DNA of 64,000 nt from Thauera humireducens (GTDB taxonomy: Bacteria; Pseudomonadota; Gammaproteobacteria; Burkholderiales; Rhodocyclaceae): NCBI RefSeq assembly GCF_001051995.2, contig NZ_CP014646.1, positions 3,596,001-3,660,000 on the forward strand, written 5' to 3'. Positions 1 through 8,648 of the stretch are shown piece after piece; the first letter of the stretch is position 1, and the number at the start of each line of letters is the position of its first letter. Under the pieces are notes generated by a model. That model saw only the letters and a list, made by a program, of their open reading frames with translations. It was not told the DNA's origin and searched no databases. The translations under genes and the position numbers were made by a program.

Positions 1-1494
1 GCCGGTGCCGCGGAAGAAGGCGAACAGCGGGCGCTGGGTGACGAGGATGAAGATCAGGAACAGCGTGGCCCAGAACGCCGACAGCGCGGGCGAGAGTTGC
101 TCGACCATCAGGTTCCAGATCAGCGCCGCGACGGGCAGCAGGAAGTGCAGGCCGGACTTCAGGGTCGGGCCGATCTCCGGCAGGTACTCCATGGTCTCGC
201 CAGGCTTGTCCATGTGCAGCTCGGGATACTTTGCCGCGAAGCGCACGATGGCGACATAGGCGCCAAGCATCAGCGCGCCCATCACCAGGAAGGCACTCTC
301 GCCGAGCACGGTCTTGGCCCATCCCAGGCCCCAGTAGATGGCCGCGGAAAGGATCACCAGGCCGGACACGGTCATCGTCGTCGTCACCGCGACCCGCTGC
401 CAGGGCAGGGGCTCACGCCGCGGCAGGCCCTGCAGGTTCATCTTCAGCGCCTCGAGGTGCACGATGTAGTACAGCGCGATGTAGGAGATCAGCGCCGGCA
501 CGATCGCGTGCTTCATCACCTGCACGTAGGTGATGCCCACGTACTCCACCATCAGGAACGCGGCTGCGCCCATCACCGGCGGCATGATCTGGCCGTTGAC
601 CGAGGAGGCCACCTCGACCGAGGCGGCCTTGTCCGCGCGGTAGCCGACACTCTTCATCAGCGGGATGGTGAAGGTGCCGGTTGTGACGACGTTGGCGATC
701 GACGAACCGGAGATGAGGCCGGTGCTGGCCGAGGCGACGACGGCGGCCTTGGCCGGGCCGCCGCGCATGTGGCCGAGCAGGGCGATGGCCGACTTGATGA
801 AGTAGTTGCCCGCCCCCGCCGTCTCGAGCAGGGCGCCGAACAGTACGAACAGGAAGATGAAGCTGGTTGACACGCCCAGCGCCACGCCGAACACGCCTTC
901 GGTCGTCAGCCACAGGTGGCTCATGCCCTTGGCGAGCGAGGCACCGCGGTGGGCAATGACCTCGGGCATGTACGGGCCGAAGAAGATGTAGCCGAGGAAG
1001 ACCACGGCGAGGATCACCATCGGCAGGCCGAGCGCGCGGCGGGCGGCCTCCAGCAGCAGGGTCAGGCCGACGACGGATGCCACCAGGTCGGTGGTGGTCG
1101 GCATGCCCGGACGGCCCGCGAGTTCCTTGTAGAAGATGAACAGGTAGGCCGCGCAGAAGGCGCCGGCCGCGGCGAACAGCCAGTCGACGACGGGAATGCG
1201 GTCACGCGGCGAGCGCTTGAAGGCCGGATAGGCCGCGAAGGCGAGGAAGACGGCAAAGCCGAGGTGGATCGCGCGTGATTCGGTGTCGTTGAACACGAAC
1301 ACGCCGAGCGAGAAGGGCAGGGGCGAGGCGATCCAGAGCTGGAACAGGGACCAGGCCAGGGCAACGACCAGCAGCAACTGGGCGGTGAAGCCGGTGGGCT
1401 TGCGACCCCCTGTGTCCGCTTCAGCCACGATCTGCTTGAGTTGTTCGTCGGTCAGCTCGATGCTGCGCGTATCTTTGTTGTCAGGGCCGGCCAT
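1..1494 (-). CDS. TRAP transporter fused permease (4TM/12TM), cut by window edge
   Basis: The minus-strand frame opens at the ATG complementary to 1492-1494 and stays open to base 1, giving 498 visible codons and no stop, so the C-terminus is missing. After a polar start (MAGPDNKDTRSIELTDEQ) come many hydrophobic membrane segments with the TRAP large-permease signature AAVVASASTGLISGSSIANV and later MPPVMGAAAFLMVEY. Fusion of small and large permease domains in one chain is typical of the permeases that work with TAXI binding proteins. Its partner lies directly upstream at 1614-2582, separated by 119 bp that hold a strong hairpin. Role: secondary, ion-driven uptake of an organic acid across the inner membrane. 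The substrate cannot be read from sequence. Confidence 0.9.
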   Translation of the reverse strand, partial: MAGPDNKDTRSIELTDEQLKQIVAEADTGGRKPTGFTAQLLLVVALAWSLFQLWIASPLPFSLGVFVFNDTESRAIHLGFAVFLAFAAYPAFKRSPRDRIPVVDWLFAAAGAFCAAYLFIFYKELAGRPGMPTTTDLVASVVGLTLLLEAARRALGLPMVILAVVFLGYIFFGPYMPEVIAHRGASLAKGMSHLWLTTEGVFGVALGVSTSFIFLFVLFGALLETAGAGNYFIKSAIALLGHMRGGPAKAAVVASASTGLISGSSIANVVTTGTFTIPLMKSVGYRADKAASVEVASSVNGQIMPPVMGAAAFLMVEYVGITYVQVMKHAIVPALISYIALYYIVHLEALKMNLQGLPRREPLPWQRVAVTTTMTVSGLVILSAAIYWGLGWAKTVLGESAFLVMGALMLGAYVAIVRFAAKYPELHMDKPGETMEYLPEIGPTLKSGLHFLLPVAALIWNLMVEQLSPALSAFWATLFLIFILVTQRPLFAFFRGTG

Positions 1495-1579
1495 GCGCCA
1501 CCTCCCTCATTGTGTGTTGCTGGGTCGAACACGAAAAACGGCGAAGGGCTGATGGCCCGCCGCCGTTTCACAGAAAGTC

Positions 1580-1604
1580 GCGCCGCCCGTGTCGCGGGCG
1601 GCGC
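1580..1604 (-). other. Intercistronic hairpin between TAXI gene and TRAP permease
   Basis: A perfect 10-bp stem (1580-1589 with 1595-1604, arm GCGCCGCCCG, 5-nt loop) sits just after the binding-protein stop codon. No T-run follows, so it is more likely an mRNA-stabilising or partial-termination structure that lets the binding protein be made in excess over the permease. That role is inference from position. Confidence 0.5.
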
Positions 1605-1613
1605 GCGGCGGAA

Positions 1614-2582
1614 TTACATCCAGCCCTTTTCCTTGTAGTACTTCACCGCGCCATCGTGCAGCGGGGCGGACATGCCGTTCTTGATCATGTCCTTCGGCTC
1701 GAGGTTGGCGAAGGCCGGGTGCAGCTTCTTGAAGTCCTCGAAGTTCTCGAACACCGCCTTCACCAGGGTATAGACCGTGTCGGCCGGCACCTTGGACGAG
1801 GTCACGATGCTCGCCACGACGCCGAAGGTCTTGGTGGCTTCGGGGTTGTTGGCGTACATGCCGGCCGGGATGGTCGCGGGTGCGAAGTAGGGGTACTGGG
1901 CCAGGATCTTGTCCACGCCCGGGCCGGTGATCGACACCAGCTTCGCGCCGCAGGTGGTCGTGGGGTCCTGGATGTTGGCGGCCGGGTGGCCGACGACGAA
2001 GGCGAAGCCGTCGATCTTGTTGTCGCACAGGGCGGCGCCGTGCTCGTCGGGCTTCAGTTCCGAGGCGAGCGAGAAGTCGGCGAAGCTCATGCCCATCGCC
2101 GGCAGCAGCACTTCGAGCGTGGCGCGCTGGCCCGAACCCGGGTTGCCGATGTTGAAGCGCTTGCCCTTGAAGTCCTCCATCTTGGTGATGTTGGCTTCCT
2201 TGCGCGACAGCACGGTCAGCGGCTCGGCATGCAGCGAGAACACCGAGCGCAGGTCGGGGAAGGCGCCGCCGTCCTTGAACTGGACTTCGCCCTTCAGTGC
2301 GTTGTACTGGATGTCGGACTGCGACACGCCGAAGTCGAGCTCGCCGGCCTTGATGGTATTGACGTTGTAGACCGAGCCGCCGGTGCTCTCGACCGAGCAG
2401 CGGATGCCGTGCTGGGCGCGATCCTTGTTCATGAGGCGGCAGATGGCTCCGCCCGCCGCGTAGTAGACGCCGGTGACGCCACCGGTACCGATCGTGACGA
2501 ACTTTTGTTGGGCCTGCGCGGGCGTGGCGCCGAGCGTTCCGAAAAGGGCGAAGGCGGCGGCCAGAGCGGTGATTTTCTTCAT
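1614..2582 (-). CDS. TAXI-family TRAP transporter solute-binding protein
   Basis: 322 aa, the usual size for the family. An N-terminal signal peptide ([18 protein letters not shown], cleavage near TPAQAQ) sends it to the periplasm. The mature part begins [19 protein letters not shown], the characteristic opening of TAXI (TRAP-associated extracytoplasmic immunogenic) proteins. The start is supported by GAGG eight bases upstream. It captures the solute for the fused permease encoded downstream (1-1494). The two genes form an operon with no regulator next to it. The substrate is unknown; TAXI systems are linked to glutamate and other dicarboxylates in the few cases studied. Confidence 0.92.
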   Translation of the reverse strand: MKKITALAAAFALFGTLGATPAQAQQKFVTIGTGGVTGVYYAAGGAICRLMNKDRAQHGIRCSVESTGGSVYNVNTIKAGELDFGVSQSDIQYNALKGEVQFKDGGAFPDLRSVFSLHAEPLTVLSRKEANITKMEDFKGKRFNIGNPGSGQRATLEVLLPAMGMSFADFSLASELKPDEHGAALCDNKIDGFAFVVGHPAANIQDPTTTCGAKLVSITGPGVDKILAQYPYFAPATIPAGMYANNPEATKTFGVVASIVTSSKVPADTVYTLVKAVFENFEDFKKLHPAFANLEPKDMIKNGMSAPLHDGAVKYYKEKGWM

Positions 2583-2911
2583 CTGTTCATCCTCGGAAAG
2601 GAAGTGTCTGAGTTGTCGCGTCGCGCCTGCGCAGCCGCCTGTGAGCGCGCTTTGGCGTGTGGAGGCGGTTCCGTGGCTGGACGACAGGCGGAGGATTGCA
2701 TAGGTCGACTGGATTTGTCAGCTTCGGGTAGTCCGCAATAAGTGCGGAGTCCGGGCAAAGGAGAGCCCAGGCCGGGTGGACGCAGTGCCGATCAGGCGGT
2801 AAGGTCGATCGCTGCGGGTCGTCGTGCCCGCGTGATCGCGGCACTGCTTTCCGCGCCCCGGTGCGGGCGGAGCATGGGCCGCGCCGTCCGCCCCTCGATT
2901 GCCTGAACGCC
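2583..2911. other. Intergenic region between divergent TAXI and BtuF-like genes
   Basis: This 329-bp stretch must carry the promoters for the two divergent genes. The only structure seen is a small inverted repeat (TCCGCA at 2732-2737 with TGCGGA at 2743-2748). No B12-box-like motif or tRNA signature was found. The GTG at 2861 could extend the downstream gene by 17 codons. Confidence 0.4.
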
Positions 2912-3772
2912 ATGCATCTCGCCGATCCCCGCTTCACCGATCCCGCTGCGCCCGTGTTGCGCGACGCGCTGGGTACCCTGCATCAGTCTGCGGGCTCGTC
3001 TGCGCGCATCGTCTCGCTCGTGCCCTCGCTCACGGAACTCCTGTTCGAGCTGGATCTCGGGGCACAGGTGGTGGGACGCACGGGATTCTGCATCCATCCG
3101 CGCGAAGCCCTGCGTGCCGTGCCCAAGGTCGGTGGAACGAAGGACGTGAAGATGGACCGCATCCGCGAACTGGCGCCCACGCATGTGATCGCGAACATCG
3201 ACGAGAACCGGCGCGAAACCATCGATGAGCTTGCGGCCTTCGTGCCCAATATCGTGGTCACGCATCCCTGTGGGCCGCGCGACAACCTCGCGTTGTTCGA
3301 CCTCTTTGGCGGGCTGTTCGGGCGCGAACGCGCCGCGCAGGCGCTCGCGGCCGATCTGCGTGCTGCGCTGGGCGAGGCGGAAGCAGTGAGGGCAGCGCTG
3401 CCGGCGGAGCGTGTGCTGTATCTCATCTGGCGCGAGCCATGGATGACGGTCGCGCGCGACACCTATGTGTCGGCCATGCTCGCGGAGGTCGGCTGGACCA
3501 CCTTGCCCGGTGTACACGGCGGTGTCAGTGGTGCCGGGCGCTATCCGGCCTTCGATTGGTCGGCGGGCTGGCTCGGCGACGTGGAGCGCGTGTTCCTGTC
3601 GAGCGAGCCCTATCACTTCCAGTTGCGTCATGCCGACGAGGTGACGGCGCTGAGTGGCCGTCCGGCGACATTGATCGACGGCGAGATGGTGTCGTGGTAT
3701 GGCAGCCGGGTGGTTGCCGGCTTGCGCTATCTGGCGGGGCTGCGTCGGCAGTTGGTCGATTTCGCGCGCTAG
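2912..3772 (+). CDS. BtuF-like helical-backbone metal/cobalamin-binding protein
   Basis: 286 aa from the ATG at 2912; an in-frame GTG at 2861 would add 17 poorly conserved-looking residues. The core ARIVSLVPSLTELLFELDLG followed by VVGRTGFCIHP and KVGGTKD is the start of the periplasmic-binding fold of BtuF-type proteins that bind cobalamin or other chelated metals. No signal peptide is visible, unlike true BtuF, so a cytoplasmic role or a mis-set start is possible. No ABC permease or ATPase lies nearby. It ends tail-to-tail with the PIN gene, sharing the four bases CTAG. Specific ligand unknown. Confidence 0.75.
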   Translation: MHLADPRFTDPAAPVLRDALGTLHQSAGSSARIVSLVPSLTELLFELDLGAQVVGRTGFCIHPREALRAVPKVGGTKDVKMDRIRELAPTHVIANIDENRRETIDELAAFVPNIVVTHPCGPRDNLALFDLFGGLFGRERAAQALAADLRAALGEAEAVRAALPAERVLYLIWREPWMTVARDTYVSAMLAEVGWTTLPGVHGGVSGAGRYPAFDWSAGWLGDVERVFLSSEPYHFQLRHADEVTALSGRPATLIDGEMVSWYGSRVVAGLRYLAGLRRQLVDFAR

Positions 3773-4209
3773 TCGTCCGCCAGCTGCGCGACGAGGCGTT
3801 CGGGCGTCAGGACAGTGAAGCGGTCGCGCACGAGTCGGTGTCGGGCCAGTTTCAGCAGGGCCTTGTCGCGCGTGACGAGATGGCTCGCGCCGGCGTCACG
3901 GGCGATCTCGAGGAACTTCTGGTCGTCGCCGTCCCGGCAGGCGGGCAGTGCTGCGGCATCGGCCGGCGGTGTGTCCGGTAGCAGGCTCAGGCGTACGCGA
4001 TAGGTTTCGTGCAATAGCGCCTGGGTGGCAGGCTCGAGGCGAAACTGCGGGTAGCCGAGCACGATGCGCAGTTCGTCGAGCGCATCCGCCCGGCCGTGCA
4101 AGGAGCAACGGCCGTCCTCGATGAACGCGCGCAGCGGGGCCAGGCGCGGATCGCAGAACATCCACAGCGCGAGGACGGTGTTGGTGTCGAGGACGAGCCT
4201 GGCGGTCAT
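3769..4209 (-). CDS. PIN-domain protein, putative toxin of the COG1569 type
   Basis: 146 aa from the ATG complementary to 4207-4209. The N-terminus RLVLDTNTVLALW carries the first acidic residue of the PIN nuclease site (Asp8), and CRDGDDQKFLEIA and LVTRDKALL supply the later acidic positions, so the Mg-dependent RNase site looks complete. An upstream extension would run through low-complexity sequence next to the IS end and is less likely. No antitoxin gene is visible: the space upstream is taken by an ISL3 element 28 bp away, and the convergent neighbour is the BtuF-like gene. There is no good ribosome-binding site, so expression may be weak. Confidence 0.7.
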   Translation of the reverse strand: MTARLVLDTNTVLALWMFCDPRLAPLRAFIEDGRCSLHGRADALDELRIVLGYPQFRLEPATQALLHETYRVRLSLLPDTPPADAAALPACRDGDDQKFLEIARDAGASHLVTRDKALLKLARHRLVRDRFTVLTPERLVAQLADD

Positions 4210-4229
4210 GTCGGCGGAGGTGGGAAAAA

Positions 4230-4237
4230 AAGAAAAA
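4230..4237 (+). repeat. Left 8-bp target-site duplication of the ISL3 element
   Basis: AAGAAAAA directly precedes the left inverted repeat and is repeated exactly at 5550-5557 after the right one. An 8-bp duplication is the length expected for ISL3-family transposition. Confidence 0.9.
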
Positions 4238-5549
4238 GGTTCTTCGCGCGATCTGGGGGTAGTAGTGGTTGACGGTTCTGAGGTTGGTAGATTGGCAGTC
4301 GCCAAACAAACCGATCCCCTTCCTCTTCCCCGTCATGTGCGATGCTATGTTGGGCGTGGTCTTCTGGGAAGGCCGCCTCGTCGATTCATGCCAGGAGCGA
4401 GCCGACGGTTCGCTGCTTCTCACCCTCTCTGAAGACCCCTCACACCGCCCGCGATGTGGGCGCTGCGGTAGCGACGGTGTTCTGCTCCACGAGCGCCGGC
4501 GACGCCGGGTGCGCGATCGAGACTGGTTCGATCGACGCGTCTGGCTGGATGTGCCGATTCGCCGCCTCGACTGTTACCAGTGTGGCGCACGGGCGGCCGA
4601 GCGCCTGAGCTGGCTCGACACGGGTGAGCGCATCACACACCGATTACGCGCCTGGATCGAGGCGCTGGTGCAGATCCTGCCGATCGCCCACGTCGCCCAA
4701 CTCACGGGCTTGCACTGGCACACCATCAAGCGCATCGACCATCGGCGTCTGCAGACCCGGTATGGCGCTTTCGATGCGCAGGGCGTGCGTCGGTTGGTGA
4801 TGGACGAGTTCGCGCTGCACAAGGGGCACCGCTACGCGACGGTGATCATGGATGCTGAACGTATGCGCGTGTTGTGGGTCGGCGAAGGCAACAGCCGCGA
4901 GGCGATCCGGCCCTTCTTCGAATTGCTGGGCAAAGAGGGCTGTCAGCACATCGAGGCGGTCGCAATGGACATGAACACCGCCTTCGATCTGGAGGTGCGC
5001 GCCCATTGCCCGAACGCCGAAGTCGTCTATGACTTGTTCCATGTCGTCGCCCGCTTTGGTCGGGAGGTCGTCGACCGGGTGCGCGTCGATCAGGCCAATG
5101 CCTTGCGCAGTGCGCCCGCACAACGTCAGGTCATCAAGCGCTCGCGCTGGTTGCTGCTGCGCAACCGCGACAACCTGGGCAACGAGCAGGCGGTCAAGCT
5201 CGAGGAACTGCTGGCGGCCAACGCACCGCTGGCTACCGTCTATCTGCTGAAGACCGCCATCAAGGAAATCTGGTTTGCGCCATCGGTCAGAGACGGCGCC
5301 CGAAGATGGAAAGACTGGTACCGCTTGGCGATCGAAAGCGGCATCGCGCCGGCGATCGCCTTTGCAAAGCGACTCCGAAAGTACCGGCGTGGCATCCTCG
5401 CCTCAGCCATCTTTCCCTTGAACACCAGCATTCTCGAGGGCGTCAACAACCGCATTAAGGTCATCAAGCGTATGGCCTACGGGTTCCGGGATTCAGCCTA
5501 TTTCTTCCTGAAGATCAAGGCCGCCTTCCCCGGAAAGGCGCGATGAACC
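4238..5549 (+). mobile_element. Complete ISL3-family insertion sequence, 1312 bp
   Basis: The left end reads GGTTCTTCGCGC and the reverse complement of the right end reads GGTTCATCGCGC, giving imperfect terminal inverted repeats that continue with further matches. One transposase gene fills the element and its stop codon lies inside the right repeat. Both flanks carry the same 8 bp (4230-4237 and 5550-5557). The intact ends, duplication and full-length transposase point to a recent, possibly still active insertion. The duplicated target is the T-tract (minus strand) of the phaC terminator. Confidence 0.93.
4335..5546 (+). CDS. ISL3-family transposase
   Basis: 403 aa from the ATG at 4335; a TTG at 4269 in the same frame would add 22 residues. 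The N-terminal part has paired cysteines of a zinc-binding motif (RCGRCGS and CYQCGA), followed by a helix-turn-helix (HVAQLTGLHWHTIKRID). The DDE catalytic acids are seen in VMDEFALHKGH, AMDMNTAF with VYDLFHVV, and NTSILEGVNNRIK. Length and motif order match full-length ISL3 enzymes. It cuts and pastes its own element through the terminal inverted repeats. Confidence 0.95.
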   Translation: MCDAMLGVVFWEGRLVDSCQERADGSLLLTLSEDPSHRPRCGRCGSDGVLLHERRRRRVRDRDWFDRRVWLDVPIRRLDCYQCGARAAERLSWLDTGERITHRLRAWIEALVQILPIAHVAQLTGLHWHTIKRIDHRRLQTRYGAFDAQGVRRLVMDEFALHKGHRYATVIMDAERMRVLWVGEGNSREAIRPFFELLGKEGCQHIEAVAMDMNTAFDLEVRAHCPNAEVVYDLFHVVARFGREVVDRVRVDQANALRSAPAQRQVIKRSRWLLLRNRDNLGNEQAVKLEELLAANAPLATVYLLKTAIKEIWFAPSVRDGARRWKDWYRLAIESGIAPAIAFAKRLRKYRRGILASAIFPLNTSILEGVNNRIKVIKRMAYGFRDSAYFFLKIKAAFPGKAR

Positions 5550-5557
5550 AAGAAAAA
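5550..5557 (+). repeat. Right 8-bp target-site duplication of the ISL3 element
   Basis: AAGAAAAA, identical to 4230-4237. On the minus strand it reads TTTTTCTT and forms the T-run of the phaC terminator, so the duplication rebuilt the terminator after insertion. Confidence 0.9.
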
Positions 5558-5577
5558 GGGGAGGGTCACCCCTCCCC
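5550..5577 (-). terminator. Rho-independent terminator of phaC
   Basis: On the minus strand a perfect 8-bp stem (5577-5570 with 5565-5558, GGGGAGGG/CCCTCCCC, 4-nt loop) is followed by TTTTTCTT. It lies 21 bp after the phaC stop codon. Confidence 0.85.
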
Positions 5578-5598
5578 TGCCTGTAGAGCCGGCGCCTG

Positions 5599-7428
5599 TC
5601 AGGCAGCGGCTTTCTTGGCGTCGATGCGGATCTTGACGAAGGTGCCCGGCGCGTCTTCCAGCACCTTGAGCTTGCCCTTCGCCGGATCGCGCGGCTCGGT
5701 CTGCTCGCTGTCCATGGCGGTCAGCCAGGCCTGCCAGTCAGTCCACCACGAGCCGGCGTTCTGCTGCGCGCCGGCCAGCCAGTCGTCGGGCGTGGCGGGC
5801 AGCTTGGCGGCCGGGTTGATCCAGAAGCCGTACTTATTGGCCGCCGGCGGGTTGACGATGCCAGCGATGTGGCCAGAGCCACCGAGCACGAAGCGGACCG
5901 GGCCGCCGAAGTTGCGGGCACCTGCGTAGGTGCTCTTCCACGGCGCGATGTGGTCTTCGATGGTCGAGATGAAGTAGCACGGGGTCTTGATCTTGCCCAG
6001 GTCGATCGCAACACCGTCGATGGTGATGCCGCCCGGCTCGACGAGGCGGTTCTCCATGTACAGCTTGCGCAGGTAGAAGCTGTGCATCTTCGCCGGCATG
6101 CGGGTGGAGTCCGAGTTCCAGTACAGCAGGTCGAACGGGAACGGGTCCTTGCCGAGCAGGTAGTTGTTGACCACGAAGGACCAGATCAGGTCGTTGGCAC
6201 GCAGCATATTGAAGGTGCCGGCCATTTCCGAGCCTTCGAGGTAGCCGCGCTCGAACATCTTCTTCTCGAGGCTGGACACCTGCCCTTCGTCGATGAACAC
6301 ACCGAGTTCGCCCGGGTCGGTGAAGTCGGTCATCGTGGTGAAGAAGGTGGCGGCCGAGATGCGGTTGGCCTGGCGCTTGCCGGCCAGGTAAGCCAGCGTG
6401 GTGGCGAGCAGGGTGCCGCCCAGGCAGTAGCCGGCGGCATTGACCGACTTCTCGCCGGTCTGCTGCTCGATGGCGTCCAGCGCGGCGATGATGCCTTCCT
6501 GCACGTAGGATTCGAAGGTCTTCTCGGCGTGACGCTCGTCGGGGTTCACCCACGAGATCACGAACACGGTGTGACCCTGGTCCACGCACCACTTGATGTA
6601 GGAGTTCTTTTCGCGCAGGTCGAGGATGTAGAACTTGTTGATCCAGGGCGGCACGATCAGCAGCGGCTTCTTCAGCACCTTGTCGGTGCTGGGCGTGTAC
6701 TGCAGCAGCTGCATCATGTCGGTCTGGAACACGACCTTGCCCGGCGTCGTGGCGACGTTCTTGCCCAGCTCGAAGGCCGTGGTGTCGGTCATCTTGACGC
6801 GCAGGTTGCCGCCGCCGTCCTCGACGTCGCGCAACAGGTTGTTGAGGCCCTTCAGCAGGTTCTGGCCGTGGCTCTTGACCGTTTCGCGGAAGACCTCGGG
6901 GTTGGTCATGGCGAAGTTGGACGGCGACAGGGCGTCGATGTACTGGCGCGTGTAGAAGTTGACCTTCTTCTGCGTCTGCTCGTCCAGGCCGTCCACGCAG
7001 CACACGGTGTCATGGATGTGGCGCGCGGCGATCAGGTAGGACTGCTTGATGAAGTCGAACAGGAAGTGCTGTTCCCACTCCTCGTCCTTGAAACGCTTGT
7101 CGGACTTCTCGGGGGCGGCGATCGGCGCGGCGTTGAGGCCGGCAAAACGCATCATCGAGTGCTGCCACAGCGAGAAGTAGTCCCACACCAGGTTCATCTG
7201 CGCCTGGGCGAGCTTGTAGGGGTTGGACAGCAGCTTGGCCATCATGTCCATGAAAGCCTGGGCGATGCCCAGTTCGTCGGCCGGGGCGGCGATGCCCTTC
7301 TTCAGCTGGCGATTGACGTGATCGCTGATCAGGTGCGAGGCGCGGCGCGCGACTTCCGCGTAGGTCTTGGCGACTTCCTGCGGATCGGGCAGTTCGGCGT
7401 GAGGGGTTTCGTTCGAGGGTGCAGCCAT
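5599..7428 (-). CDS. phaC: Class I poly(3-hydroxyalkanoate) synthase PhaC
   Basis: 609 aa, normal for class I synthases. It polymerises (R)-3-hydroxyacyl-CoA, mainly hydroxybutyryl-CoA, into storage polyester on cytoplasmic granules. The lipase-like box GYCLGG holds the catalytic Cys335; Asp492 (in IEDHIAPW) and His520 (in GGSGHIAG) complete the triad. The N-terminal PhaC domain includes the membrane-side stretch WDYFSLWQHSMMRFAG. The start at MAAPSNETPH is chosen because AGGAG lies 9 bases upstream; a longer frame upstream has no such signal. No phaA or phaB is adjacent, but a thiolase is encoded at 10896. A perfect terminator follows the gene. Confidence 0.97.
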   Translation of the reverse strand: MAAPSNETPHAELPDPQEVAKTYAEVARRASHLISDHVNRQLKKGIAAPADELGIAQAFMDMMAKLLSNPYKLAQAQMNLVWDYFSLWQHSMMRFAGLNAAPIAAPEKSDKRFKDEEWEQHFLFDFIKQSYLIAARHIHDTVCCVDGLDEQTQKKVNFYTRQYIDALSPSNFAMTNPEVFRETVKSHGQNLLKGLNNLLRDVEDGGGNLRVKMTDTTAFELGKNVATTPGKVVFQTDMMQLLQYTPSTDKVLKKPLLIVPPWINKFYILDLREKNSYIKWCVDQGHTVFVISWVNPDERHAEKTFESYVQEGIIAALDAIEQQTGEKSVNAAGYCLGGTLLATTLAYLAGKRQANRISAATFFTTMTDFTDPGELGVFIDEGQVSSLEKKMFERGYLEGSEMAGTFNMLRANDLIWSFVVNNYLLGKDPFPFDLLYWNSDSTRMPAKMHSFYLRKLYMENRLVEPGGITIDGVAIDLGKIKTPCYFISTIEDHIAPWKSTYAGARNFGGPVRFVLGGSGHIAGIVNPPAANKYGFWINPAAKLPATPDDWLAGAQQNAGSWWTDWQAWLTAMDSEQTEPRDPAKGKLKVLEDAPGTFVKIRIDAKKAAA

Positions 7429-7466
7429 GTTGTTTGAACTCCTGGTTGGCGACCGGTGGGTCTCTC

Positions 7467-8486
7467 TCAATTGATATTGACGAAACGGGTCAGACCATCC
7501 GCGCCGACCTCCCGGCGAAGCGCGCCCCGCTTCTCCAGATGGTTGAGGTGAGCAATCGCCTCCCCCATGGCGAACATGACCTGATGGGTATCGAGCTCGC
7601 GCGGAAACAGTGTCGCCAGCAGTTCTCCAGCCGCTTTTGCTGCACTGCACTCAGCCAGCAGCGCGTCGCAACGCTCGCGGTGGTGGGCGACGAGTTGTTC
7701 CACTCTTGTCCGGATACCCTTGAAAGGTTTGCCGTGGGATGGTAGCACGAGCGTGTCGTCGGGCAAGTTGCAGAGTTCCCGAATGGAGTCAAGAAAGTAG
7801 CCGAGTGCGTCGTCGTGCGGCGTTGCAGCATAGACGCTGACATTGGTCGAGATGCGGGGCAGCAGCATGTCGCCCGAAATGAGCAGTCCGAGTTCGGCGC
7901 AGTACAGGCTGGCGTGTTCCGGTGCGTGGCCGTAGCCGATGATGACGCGCCAGCTGCGCCCGCCGATCGACAGCGTGTCGTCGTTGCGCAGGCGGTGGTA
8001 GCGCGAGGGCATCTCGGGGACGCCCCGGCGATAGGCGTTGCCGCGCGCGGCCAGCGCGTCGGCGCGTGCGGTGTCGAGGCCGTGAGCGCGGAACTGGGCG
8101 ACCATGTCGGGTACCGCGTAGCCCGGCAGCTGGTGCCAGATCGCGTGGCCGGCGAGGTACTCGCCCAGCGTCATGTGCAGGCTGGCGCCGTCGCGCGCGG
8201 CCAGCCAGGTCGCCAGCCCGAGGTGGTCCGGGTGGTGATGGGTGACAATGATGCGGCCGACGGGCTGGGGCCTCGCGTCGAGGATCGGCGTCCACCCCGC
8301 GCGCGAACTGTCTGATCCATAGCCGCAGTCGACGATGACGCGTTCGTCGCCGTCGTCCAGCAGCCACAGGTTGATATGGTCCAGTGCGAAGGGCAGGGCC
8401 ATGCGCACCCAATGGACACCGGGCGCGACTTCGAGCGTCTGCCCCTCGGCGGGCAGGTCGGGGAAGGGATAGTGCAGTACGGACAT
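7467..8486 (-). CDS. Metallo-beta-lactamase-fold hydrolase
   Basis: 339 aa. The zinc-binding signature THHHPDHLG (His83, His85, Asp87, His88) and further ligands in GYGHAPEH and LLISGDMLLP mark a binuclear MBL-fold hydrolase. The C-terminal helical part (HQVMFAMGEAIAHLNHLEKR) fits the group with a winged-helix-like tail, as in LACTB2-like and glyoxalase-II-like thioester hydrolases. The start is supported by GGGAG five bases upstream. It stands divergent from the merR gene and only 38 bp upstream of phaC on the same strand, so co-transcription with phaC is possible. A link to acyl-CoA or PHB metabolism is inference from the neighbours. Confidence 0.85.
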   Translation of the reverse strand: MSVLHYPFPDLPAEGQTLEVAPGVHWVRMALPFALDHINLWLLDDGDERVIVDCGYGSDSSRAGWTPILDARPQPVGRIIVTHHHPDHLGLATWLAARDGASLHMTLGEYLAGHAIWHQLPGYAVPDMVAQFRAHGLDTARADALAARGNAYRRGVPEMPSRYHRLRNDDTLSIGGRSWRVIIGYGHAPEHASLYCAELGLLISGDMLLPRISTNVSVYAATPHDDALGYFLDSIRELCNLPDDTLVLPSHGKPFKGIRTRVEQLVAHHRERCDALLAECSAAKAAGELLATLFPRELDTHQVMFAMGEAIAHLNHLEKRGALRREVGADGLTRFVNIN

Positions 8487-8558
8487 GGGACTCCCGGTGT
8501 CATGGGGCACGCGACTCGTCGATTTGCGTTGCTCAAATCGTTGAAATCTGCTTAACTT

Positions 8559-8587
8559 TTGCCAGTATTTGTAAGTTTTCTTATATA
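8559..8587 (+). promoter_or_regulatory. Predicted sigma70 promoter of merR
   Basis: TTGCCA (8559-8564) and TATATA (8582-8587) are separated by 17 bp in an AT-rich patch. Transcription should begin around 8594, immediately before the long hairpin at 8600-8633. Confidence 0.5.
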
Positions 8588-8599
8588 AAACAGTATCTT

Positions 8600-8633
8600 G
8601 TCGATTGCGCGGGAATTCTCCCGCGCAATCGAC
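8600..8633. promoter_or_regulatory. Perfect 15-bp inverted repeat at the merR transcript start
   Basis: Arms GTCGATTGCGCGGGA (8600-8614) and its exact complement (8619-8633) flank a 4-nt loop. It would begin within a few bases of the predicted start of the merR transcript and ends 15 bp before the ATG. It could be an operator for autoregulation or a 5' mRNA stem-loop that affects stability or translation. Confidence 0.6.
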
Positions 8634-8648
8634 CTGCCGCGGATTGCA

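Noticed and set aside
97..870. Plus-strand open frames at the left edge
   Set aside because: They are antisense to the TRAP fused permease, which shows clear membrane segments and family motifs.
2700..2911. A cobalamin riboswitch before the BtuF-like gene
   Set aside because: No B12-box-like sequence or matching stem pattern could be found.
4210..4305. Extension of the PIN-domain protein by 32 residues at its N-terminus
   Set aside because: The extension would be encoded by the IS left end and the poly-A target, which were not part of the gene before insertion.
5869..7437. A 522-codon plus-strand open frame opposite phaC
   Set aside because: phaC has its full catalytic triad and ribosome-binding site; the opposite frame is low-complexity and Val/Asp/His-rich.
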